A stretch of DNA of 64,000 nucleotides from Sphagnum compactum (lineage: Eukaryota; Bryophyta; Sphagnopsida; Sphagnales). Below the pieces are notes generated by a model. That model searched no databases and had not been told where the DNA came from. It saw only the letters and a list, made by a program, of their open reading frames with translations. Location: positions 5,373,267-5,437,266 of the forward strand of contig OZ234502.1 in NCBI GenBank assembly GCA_965153455.1. The letters are read 5' to 3'. The position numbers and the translations under genes were made by a program. How positions within the stretch are numbered: the stretch's first letter is position 1; every line of letters begins with the position of its first letter. Of the stretch, positions 22,720 to 32,730 are shown piece after piece.

Positions 22720-23640
22720 CTTGGAGATCACTCCAGTGCCGTACAAGAAAGTTGAGTCCCTGGGGTGTGGGCCTTCTTCCCAAAATAAGGAGCCTGCACA
22801 GAGCCGAGTGTGGGTGTTGCATTTTGGGAAGCCTGCCACCCATGGGCAGTGCAAAGAACCAGTTGAAATTTCTTCACTGACACAGACACACATGAGAAAT
22901 GTGAGTCCTATTGCAAGTTTTTGTGCAGGCAAGCCTGGCAAAATTGGTCGCATAGGGCACATTCTCTAACATTGAGATTATTGGTATAAGCTAGAGGACA
23001 GGCCTTGTGGGCTCAATTTTGCTTGATAAGCCTTCTAGAGTGAGCCTGCTATGGCAAGTTCTGGGGAGACATGCCTGCCAGATTCAGCCCCCTAGGGCAC
23101 AAACGCCAACATTATGATTACTCTCATGAGCTGAATGAGGAGGTCACATTGGATATGCCTGCAGATGCGAGCATTAGGATTATTGGCATCAGCTAGAGAA
23201 CAGGCCTTGTGGAGACTGAGTCCTGTGAGATAAGCCTCCTACGACAAGCTCACACAATGCCTGAGTCCTGTGCAGGCATGCCTGGCAGAATTGCCCCTCT
23301 TGGGCGCATCTTTGGCATCAGCTAGATGATAAACCCCAAAAGAGAGGGAGGCAACAATGGCACCAAACTATAACAGAAGAAAACACCATCCACTGGAGTC
23401 ATCCTTAATGCTAAAGATGCCCTTATGACACCATTCAGATCTGAAGGAACTCTCAATGCTAGCCTTAGCATCAGCTAGAGAACAAGCTTTGTGGCCGAGT
23501 TCTGCCTGGTAAGACTCCTAGAATAATCTCACTAAAGTGAGTCCAGTGGAGGCATACCTGCCAGAATTGGCCCCATAGGGCACACATTTACTCCCATCAG
23601 CTGAATCAGGTCACATTGGCTATGCCTGCAGACTCTGTAA
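22720..23640. repeat. Degenerate repeat array, unit roughly 200-270 bp
   Basis: The motif 'AGGCATGCCTGCCAGAATTG' with variants, followed by 'TAGGGCACA', recurs at about 22925, 23070, 23275 and 23550. A second motif, 'CATCAGCTAGAGAACAGGCC', recurs at about 22988, 23188 and 23466. The same motif order each time indicates an old tandem array with about four copies. No coding frame continues through it. Confidence 0.7.
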
Positions 23641-23649
23641 GGGCAAGAA

Positions 23650-24165
23650 ACCCAATCTACTTACTCACCACCCCCAGAAAAAGCCACATGCAGAGTGATC
23701 TTAAGGACCCTTCTTTGGTGGTCTTGGTTGCTTTGGTACCCAAATGAAACCCCATCTTTTGTTTGGGGGTCATGGCCTTTCTCAACTGAAAGGCCAATTA
23801 GGTTATTATTGTACTAGAAGACTGGTGAGGGTTTCGAGGATTCTGGCTCTTAGCAAACCTGTGGCCAAACTCAGCAAGGCAAGGCCACAGGTGAGCTAAG
23901 ATCCACAATCACCCAAACTGTACCTCCTCCCTGGCTGGCATCGATAGCTGTTACATCGTATCTGACATATACAGAATCAGCAAGGCCTGCAGAATCAGTA
24001 CCCATGCTGAACTTCTCTGATTCAGCATGAGAATTAGTCGATTGAAAGGGAGAAGAAGACCTAACAACTGGTAACCCAGACCTTAACCTCTCAGGGTCTT
24101 AAGACATATATAGAAATTAATTTCTACAGGCATTTATTTTGCCTAACTGACCGTTTTGTTAGCTT
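23650..24165. other. Intergenic, no gene seen
   Basis: Mixed-composition sequence without a long frame or repeat that I can identify. Confidence 0.5.
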
Positions 24166-24169
24166 TCAG

Positions 24170-24375
24170 AGTTTCGAAATTTTTTTTTGGCAATTTTGTT
24201 TGATAGGAGTCAAAGTGTTTTTCTTTTTGTGAAATTTTGCACCAGGCAAAAAAAGAAGTTCGAAAGAGTACAAGGACTTTTTAGGGAAAAAATGCTCAAA
24301 AGTTGCCACATTTTGAGGAAGAAAACTCTGAAGTCACCATATTTAGACAATAGGTTCTTGGAAGTCCCATAACAT
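24170..24375 (-). repeat. Dispersed repeat family A, minus copy
   Basis: The reverse complement reads 'AGAACCTATTGTCTAAATAT' followed by 'TTCCTCAAAATGTGGCAAC'. It aligns with the copies at 14.4, 19.2 and 34.5 kb. Confidence 0.65.
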
Positions 24376-24379
24376 AGCA

Positions 24380-25540
24380 GCATTCTAAAAAGTCTCTACT
24401 GTCCTCTCTTACCTATAGCCAACTTTGACTCTTTCCTCTTTTGAATATTGTCACTATGGCCACTTCACAAAATTGGAAGAAAAACCCATTGTAAGATGAA
24501 CCTGTTTTTCTATGCACCAAAATTTCTCACTCAATTTTACACAACCTTTTTCTGACCAATTAGACCCTGACCAACAATGGGTAACTCCCAATCCAATTTA
24601 AAAATCTTTTCTGATGATAAAATCAAATTCCCACTCAATTTTAAGAAACCTTTTTGTAACCAGTGGTTTTTTTCTTTTGCAAATTCCTCACGTAGGTCCA
24701 CTGGCAAGGATCTCTAGCATTAATTAGCATCAAATGGTGACTGTCCTAGGTTGGCTGGAGCATTTTTCTGAAAGTGCTGCTACAAATGGCGACCTTGGAA
24801 GCAGGGATTTTTTTTTTTCAAGTATTCCTGGTTGCCAATGTGGCTACACAGCTCATGTATGAAGTAGCATAGGTGGCTAAAATTTTATGTGAGGTGGAGG
24901 TGACATGGCGATTTTTGTTTTTGGTGAGTGGCCATGATGGCCAGTTGTAATTTGCAAGTGTTTGCAAATAACTCAGAATGTGCTCAATTGTAGCGGCAAC
25001 ATGTGTATCACCACGTATTTGGTGATCAAGTTATTGCTGAAGAGGAAATGAACATGCATCCAAGCATTGACAATGGAGGTGTAAGAAAGGAAAGAAACAC
25101 ATTTTGAGTTCACAATCAAATGCATAGAGACATGCTTTACATGAGTGACAGTTTACATGCAACAAAAATTCATAAAAGACCATAGGACTATTAAATATCC
25201 TACAAAACACAAGAAACATACACTTCTCTACAATCCCATAAGGAAGAAAGTGGATTTGCTGGCTGTGCATGACCCACACATATTGCACCCTATGTCACAA
25301 ATTAATTCAGAAATCTAACACATATGTTCATTACGCAATTTAGGAAAATTATGGAAAGCTTATAGACAATGAATTGACTATGCTAATCATGTGTAGAAGA
25401 TACTCTTCCCAGTTAATCCATTTGAGTTGAGAAACCTATGCAACACCAAGTACCCTACAGATTATTTTGAAAACAACATGAATTTTCTTTGTAACCCATA
25501 AATCCTCCAAAAAAACCCAGCAATTTCCAAGAGCAAGCTA
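24380..25540. other. Intergenic, no gene recognised
   Basis: Only short frames are present. One of 85 codons (25288-25031, - strand) has no family motif. The transposase relic starts at the end of this stretch. Confidence 0.5.
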
Positions 25541-25543
25541 CAT

Positions 25544-27830
25544 CTACACATTTACACAGTAATGGATATTGTTTTGCCATTTGGTAACGATTTGATCATA
25601 AAGGAAACTTTGTAGAATAAAAAATCGTCGATTGAAAAAGCGAGTGTAGAGATCCAGGTGAATGTTCAACCTATTTTGTAACCTATTCTTTATGAAATTC
25701 ATGATGTTGAAAGTGTGATCATTTTCAATTGAACCAAACACTTCAAGGACAACAACAATCTCTACAAGTTTCATGAATTCCGAAAACTTATGGTTGAGGA
25801 TGGGATTTGTGGTGATCTTGTGCCAAAGTCTGGTCACTAGATTCAAGCTACTCTCTTCCCACAAGATGACCTTAGAGTTGTGCATCATAGTCACCTTGAA
25901 ATGGGATGACTGTAAATCCAAGTTGTGAGCTAAAAGTAATCTAGGCACAATTCTCCCACTCTCAGCTAGCTTGCTAAGCACACAAAAAGTGGCCTTCAAG
26001 ATATTCATGTGAAAGTAAAAAGTAGTTTCCACCTTGACAATGTTTTTGGTCTAGAATTGGGGATAGATGACACCCAAAGCAGTCATCACTTGGGAAATGT
26101 TAATCTGGCTCAGACATTAGCCCCCGGGTTGTTCCTTGACATTCTTCTTTCACCTTGCTCATAACCAATCTGAATGCCTCCTTGGTGACAAGTTGCAAAC
26201 TTGCAAAAACATCTTCACCAATGTGGTAGACAAGGTACTTATGTCCAAAAAACAAAAAGGCAAGGTAGACAACATCCTCATTGTCATTAAAGTCAAAAAA
26301 CCTATCCATTGGCAAGTTGTTGTTGGTTAGGGTTTCAATGGCATTGAAGTTGTCAAATGCCGGGTCTTCAAACTTAGCATATGGGTCACAATAGAACCAA
26401 TAAAGCTCACAGAATCCACAAAGTTGCATACAAAAATGTTTTTGTTTTGTGCAATTTGAATCAATGCATGCACACATTCGAACAAAGGAAGTTACATGAT
26501 AGCCTTAGAATGACCTCCACATCACATAAAGAGTTCATATTTTTCCCTGCACCATCACTTTTAGCAATTTTTACATGCATATTAACAATCAGAAGGCAAT
26601 ATTACGAATAGACATGTTTTGCAGGTGAGAGCATAGAGATCCATCGGGTCTTCACTTTACAGAGTAGTTTGTTGCCCTTGGTTTGTAATAGATCAGTTAA
26701 CTTTTGAAATTCGGCAAACTTCTTTGGGTTGTAAAAAAGGCATACAAACTTTGTAGAAGGAACTTTAATTGATGCACCAAAGGCACATTCAATAAAGTGA
26801 TGATGACGAGGTTTTTCTTGTGAGCAAAATAATGAACCCCAATGACAAAAGTTGCAACCTTTTCTTTGAATTGTAGGGTCACCCTTGATTTATGGCCCTA
26901 AAACACATTGTTGTTGTTGCACCTGATGTTGATTAGCTTGCCAACAAGCTTTTCCAACCCTAATCCACCATATTCAACTAAACACTTCAACATTAAAAAA
27001 AAGATGTTAAATGTGGTTGACATACCCATAATTTACAAAGAGGGATCAAAATCCTCTTCCATTGTTGAATCATGTATAGGTGAATAAAGAACCATTGGGT
27101 ATTATTGATTATCGTAACCTCATCGGCAAAAACATCAACGAAAGAAACAACAACAAAAGCTACTTTGGTGGAATCCAAGAAAATGTCATGCATGACTTCT
27201 GCCATCCCCTAGCCACTGCCATCAGTCCAATGTTTCCTAAAATAGACTTAACTTTTAGAAGTTGAAACAAATCTTTCAAAGATTCAAAATTGATCATGGG
27301 ACATCCATCAACAAGAATGTGAAAAATAGTAACAAATTACATGTATTTTTGCTTTTACCCAAAAGGGACCTCAACTTGGAGGTAGTCCAAAACAGATGAG
27401 TGGTTAATAAGCATATAAGCACGTTCATTTTTTGTATGCATAGAGCCCTTATTGAAATAAAATTGACCAGCATTAACCTTAGGCATGGATTTTTTCGTCT
27501 TGTGGCAACCTTGATGCTTTTACAAAATGTCTAACTTGGGGGTTAGTAGTTTTTTTTTCCCTTCCACAAAGGTACATACAATGTAATGCACTTGGTTAAC
27601 TTGGCCTTTTTCATCCAACATCGATTTTGCCCATAGTATTCGAATGGTCCAAACATCCTAAAATTTGCATGCTCCTTCGTACATCTTCCTTTTCTCCTTT
27701 TTGGACTATGTGGCTGAATCACATACAACCTTCTTCCCTCTATCATCATTAGCATTACCAAATGGTAAGGATTCAACAAGAGTTGATGGACTAGCTCCAT
27801 TATAAGGGGGTCAAGAAAGAGGGAATATTG
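25544..27830 (-). pseudogene. hAT-like transposase relic B (most complete copy)
   Basis: From high to low coordinates on the - strand the blocks are as follows. A BED-finger-like N-terminus lies at about 27700-27540. 'FYFNKGSMHTKNERAYM' lies at about 27460-27400. 'FADEVTIINNTQWFFIHLYM' lies near 27130-27060. 'GVHYFAHKKNLVIITLLNVP' and 'LLQSLYAFF' lie at 26840-26720. 'YWFYCDPYAKFEDPAFDNFN' and a 'VTKEAFRLVMSKVKEEC' block lie at 26410-26130. The C-terminal dimerisation-like block 'FNIMNFIKNRLQNRLNIHLD' lies at about 25700-25630. The order and spacing agree with relics A and C, so the family is defined within this window. Stops and frameshifts show it is inactive. Assignment to the hAT superfamily is by overall architecture and is not certain at clade level. 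Confidence 0.7.
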
Positions 27831-27889
27831 GCTTGAATTTAAAGTTCTTTGAGATTTATGTTGTCTTGTAATTGGATTCTAGATCAAAA

Positions 27890-28420
27890 ATGAAAAAAGA
27901 CCCAAAGCCATTGTGAATATAAAAAATCATTGACTCCCAAATGCAATTCTAAGATCTGGATTATAAAATTAAAAAAACCTAAACTTTAAGTGAATATTAG
28001 CCTTTTTCAACTCCCAGATGCAATTTTGGGTTTTGGATCAAAAACTTAAATAACCTTAAACCCTAAATGCATATCAAGAAGTCCCAATTCCCAAGTGCAA
28101 TTTTGGATTTTGGATTAGAAAATGATAAAAAAAACCTTTAAATCATAAATGGATATAAAAAAGTTCCAATTCCCAAACTATGCAAGTCTTAGTTTTGAAT
28201 TAGAAAATTAAAAAAACTCAAACCCTTTATGAATATCAAGAACTCTTGACTCCCAAGTGCAATTCTTGCTTTTGGATCAAAAAAAAAAAAAAAAACCCCA
28301 AACCCCTTTTGAATATCAAAATTCCCAACTCCCAATTTCCAAGTGCAATTCCTAATTCTGGATCAAAAAATTAAGAAAACTAAAACCCTATTTAAATATC
28401 AAGATTCAGAACTTAAAAGA
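27890..28420. repeat. Tandem array of about 80 bp units
   Basis: Six to seven imperfect units share the pattern 'GAATATCAAGAA', 'CCCAACTCCCAAGTGCAATT', 'TTTTGGATCAAAAAATTAAA' and 'CCCAAACCC'. The array lies next to the transposase relic, and single decayed units continue to about 28620. Confidence 0.85.
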
Positions 28421-28429
28421 TAAAAAAAC

Positions 28430-30250
28430 CATTGCCTCTTGAGGCTTGAAGCTTGAACCCTAAATCACCACTATTGCAATTTTGCATTTTGGAATATGAC
28501 TCAAAAATAAAAAACCACCAATCCCAATTCCTAAACCATAAGATCAATCTCTTGCAATACAAAACCGCAAGTTCAATTTGGAAATTCAAAATGTGATTCA
28601 TTCAATAAAAAAACCTTGATTTTCAAACCTTAAATCATTATTCACAAGGATTGCCTTATTTCAAGATCGATTTAGGAAAAAAACTTGAAGTTTGAACATT
28701 AGAAGAATAATTCATCCCTCAAGCCCTAAGTTCAAATGTTTGCAAGTTGCAAAATTCCAATGAACACTATGTAGTGTGTATTGAAAGACATACCTCAAAG
28801 TTTTGATTATGGAATTTGGATTTTGAACTTCTTTAGACTTTGGCGACTGGCCACTTCGAGTTCCACCATTGTTGATGTGTTGCAAATCCCATTGAACTGT
28901 CGTAATTCTAATGCTCATACGCTATTTCTCTTGCTCTGAACCACAAGCTCTTAGAATCCATGGAACCACCAAAAAATTAAAATGGACACTAAAAAGAAGA
29001 ATCGTTGTAATGGGAATTCTTACGATATTTTCAAATTTTACAAAATCTTTAATAATATCACCTATGAATTTTACAAAATCACTCATTAGTAATAATGTTG
29101 GCCTAAATCCAATCTATTACCTTTCAAAAACTTGCTGCTAAAAGTTGTGTTGACGATTTCTTACTATAAATGCATCACCAATGTGGGGGCGATGGAGACA
29201 GAAAACACGTAGCTAGTGTGGCAAAAGCTCACTAATGATGGCAACGCAAGTGGTGAGAAAGTGACGGCTATGGGATAGAAAAAGGTGAATTAAGGTTTGA
29301 GGGTAGTGAGGTTGTGGCGATCTTGCTACTTGGGCGACCATCACTTGAGGCGAAATTTCAAGATTTAGGGCCCACATTTGAAAGCAAGCATGTTGTAGGG
29401 CCCATTTTTGTGTCGCCTTTTGGCGATTTTTTGCCAAAAAAAAAGGTTGCTTGGAAGTATTTAGGCCTAGATGTGGCTAATTTAATTATTCTATTAAACA
29501 AATGGTGAAAAGAATCACTAAAAATCACAATATTTTTTTCATATTCTGAAAAACAAAAAAAAAAAACACACTGTTTGTAACCAGTATGTCCAGATATACA
29601 TATGCTTCAAATCCTGCACTTCCAAATTCCAAGTCTACACAACCTTGGCAACTTGAATCCTGCAGTTGAAGTTTGTGTAGCCTTGAAACATCATGAAGCA
29701 ACTAACCATGCAACATAACCCCCTCAAATTCTGACACGTATTATCACCATCAGACTCGCATTGCAAATATGTAGCCCTTACAACAAGTATCGAGGGAGCA
29801 AGCAACCAAAATGGATAAACCCTAATCTCCATGCAACATTTTTTAAGACCTGAAAATGCAACATCCATTGCCTCCTTATTCAATAAGAACAAAAGGAAAG
29901 CAAAAAAACAAGCAACTCATCATGTAAGTAATGGCTCCGTCCTTTATGGCAAATTCAAACAAAATCATGAGAAATGATGGAACTGTGTAACAGGATTCGA
30001 TAATTTAACTGAAAAAATAAATCTGATTATTTTAAAAAATAGATATTTTTTATGTTTCCCAGCTGTCACCAACTTATTTGTTCCAAGTTCAAGCCAAAGT
30101 TTTACCTCAAATTTAATATTATTATTACTATTATTATTACTAATTTATAAGTTTCTTGGCTTTGGATCATGTGATGATCCAGCACTGACTAGTGTACCAT
30201 TGATTAGAGACTTGTTATGACTCAATTTTGGATGGACCACAAATGTAAAA
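28430..30250. other. Intergenic, repeat debris
   Basis: No gene is visible. A possible family-A fragment lies at about 29320-29480 (GGCGA/TTGGCGATTTTTTGCC motifs). A TTA/TTAC microsatellite lies at about 30118-30143. Confidence 0.45.
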
Positions 30251-30254
30251 ACTC

Positions 30255-30395
30255 GTATCTCCCCCCTCACAAGTACTTAGGTAGGGAATGTAAGTGCTTG
30301 CTATGTAAGCAGGTAAAGCAATTTGATGACTACATGTGGATGGTTAGTGTATAGCTAACCACTGTGGTTAGATATGGGACACCAGTAAAACAAGA
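30255..30395 (+). repeat. Dispersed repeat with palindromic core, copy 2
   Basis: This is the inverted partner of 10185-10350. It shares 'GTAGGGAATGTAAGTG', 'AAGCAGGTAAAG', 'GGATGGTTAG' and 'AGCTAACCACTGTGGTTAG', the last being a perfect short hairpin. Confidence 0.6.
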
Positions 30396-30399
30396 AAAT

Positions 30400-31690
30400 G
30401 TTTCCTGTCCACATATCATCCATCCTGCATGATGGACCAGTTCACTCTGGCCCGGCATTTGGATAGAGCCAAGAAATGAAATGATCAACCAAGTCCAAAT
30501 TAAATTTGAACTGCCAACATGTGAAATGAAGTACCTTACCCTAGGGTTGGTTTCATCATTAAATAATCCATCAAATTTTGAAATGACCTTTTGTGAAACT
30601 ATGATGTTAGAACTTGGAACCTGGCCAGAGTGTTGAAAATGGTCATAACTATGGCAGGCTATGTTGCTATGATATGAATAATTTCATCATACAAATAAAA
30701 TTATTAATGTCAATTAATTTTAAATCACGACATGAGGAATAATTTCAAACTTTAAAATGAATACTTATTTGGAAATGATAATTTATTCATTTTGTCATAT
30801 GTGGAAGCTGAACGAAAGCTATGTGGTACTTAAGCAAGTTCGTGTGCAAAGAAAAGAGAATGAAATGTGTAAAGTTAAGGCCCCAGTCCAAGGCAGTTGC
30901 ATCATTTACAGTTTATATTGTCATGGATTGTGAAGGCCGTTACACAGAGGCAACTAGCCCACACAAATTGTGGAGTTGCTTAGGAGATGTGCCTTAACTG
31001 AGTGTGAAGCATAAGCTTATATTGCGACACATGTCCAATTAAACTTATTAGTGCACTACCCAAGATGTGGTGGCCGGAGATTTACAAAAGTTGAGTGCAT
31101 GCTCCCGCCAGTTCATAATCCTCTCCTGCCCCACCTTTTTCTTCTTTCTCACACCTTTGTAAACTACATGAAATTTGTGATCGTGCTCTATGTGTATTGT
31201 AAAGCCCCGGGTGTGGGCATTCTCAAAATAAGGGGCCTAGGACAATGAGGTCCCTGAGTCCCGCCTGGTATTGTGGGAATGCCCTCACATTGTTGCAATT
31301 TACAAGCCCTCATTGTCATCTTTGAGAATTGTTTTGGTTCATTCCCTTGGAACACATATCAGATTTTGTCACATTTTGTCCCATAATTTAAATGTTATGT
31401 GACTTTAGTGTGTGTCTTCTCAACCAACATGCTCCAAAGACAACCCCATTATTTTTTTATTCATGTCTGTCAACAGAAATACTTAAAATTTCATTAAAGT
31501 ACAATATTAACTTGATCACATGTGGTGAAACAATTCTTTCAATACAATGCACATTATAAAAGAAGCAAATGAGATGCTTTTGAACAGATCATAAACAAAT
31601 TCATTTTGCATTCAAGTTAAACATGCCACAAGATTCAGTCATCGCTGATGTTTATGTAAACCCAGTTCTAGTTGGTAGCCAAAAATATCG
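30400..31690. other. Intergenic, no gene seen
   Basis: The only item of note is 'GGGTGTGGGC...CTCAAAATAAGG.GCC' near 31208-31235, which echoes 22764-22795 and may be another dispersed repeat. Confidence 0.45.
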
Positions 31691-31724
31691 AAGGATCCTA
31701 AAAAACTTTTACTTTTATATTCTT

Positions 31725-32165
31725 ATCACCAAATCTGGCTAAATCATCTTATGCACAATTGCCACTTCAGCTGCATCACAAAAATGATAAAAGAAAAGAA
31801 AAAAGCCAATGGTCTGAACTTACAGCTTTTTTTTAACTGGCGAGCTTTCACCTAAAAAGAGAATTCAAAAATTCAGAATTTAAAAAAAAAGAAGTGATTT
31901 TGAGGGTTTTTTAGGAAGTGAGGAAAGAAAAACACCAAGAAAAAGAAGGTAAAAATCACCAGATTCCTATATTTGGTTTTCATTGTGTAGCAAAAAAATA
32001 TAGAAGGATGATCAAATATTTGTACTTTATTTTGATTTTATGGCCACATTTGGCTAAATCTTTCTCAGGATGATCCATGCTTTTTCTACCTCTTGCTCGG
32101 ATGATTGCCACTTTGGCTACCAAAAAACAATTCCTGAAAAAACCCGATGGCCATAAATTCTTTTT
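31725..32165 (-). repeat. Family A repeat fragments upstream of the UPF0496 gene
   Basis: Two - strand fragments are present: 'AATCTGGCTAAATCATC' at about 31730, and a longer one at about 32040-32140 with 'CACATTTGGCTAAATC' and 'AGGATGATCCATGC'. The longer piece ends about 600 bp before the gene start. Confidence 0.55.
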
Positions 32166-32472
32166 CTTTTCCTTTAAGGCAATTCCCTGAAGTTGACATC
32201 TGTCATGTCCCAAACTGCGTACTATCATCCCCAAAATGAATTAAGAAAAACCCACCCATTTTCAGATAGACTAAAAAAACCGCAATTTTGGAGGCGCAAA
32301 AGGAGACTTGGCAGCAAAGTGTCCAGCTCCCTTCCCTTCCCTTCCTTCCTTGAGGTTTTGCTTGAAGGCCACAAGGAAGCAGAGGATCGCATTCTCGATT
32401 TGAGTATGGCGGAAGGAACTTCCGTCATTCAGAAATTGCAAACAAGCAAGGACACGACGCCACAGCCAGCCT

Positions 32473-32504
32473 GAGGAGGAGGAGGAGGAGGAGGAGGAGG
32501 AGGA
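32473..32504 (+). repeat. (GGA)n microsatellite in the UPF0496 leader region
   Basis: About ten GAG/GGA triplets lie about 230 bp before the start codon, probably in the 5' leader or core promoter. Confidence 0.9.
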
Positions 32505-32730
32505 AGAGCAGAATACCTGGAGAATAAAGAGACAGATCAAGTTCAGAATTCTTTAGACCCAGTTGGAATTTTTTCAAGAATCAAGATTCATCGGCAACCG
32601 ATCAGTTTTGTGGATTTTTGTTTTCTGTTCTCGTTAGTTCCAGTTCAATTGCTGGTTTTGGGTGGTCGGGTTCCTTTACAGAAGCTGAGGATCCGAGCGT
32701 TGTATCACTAATTGTATCAGGCTTTGTTGA

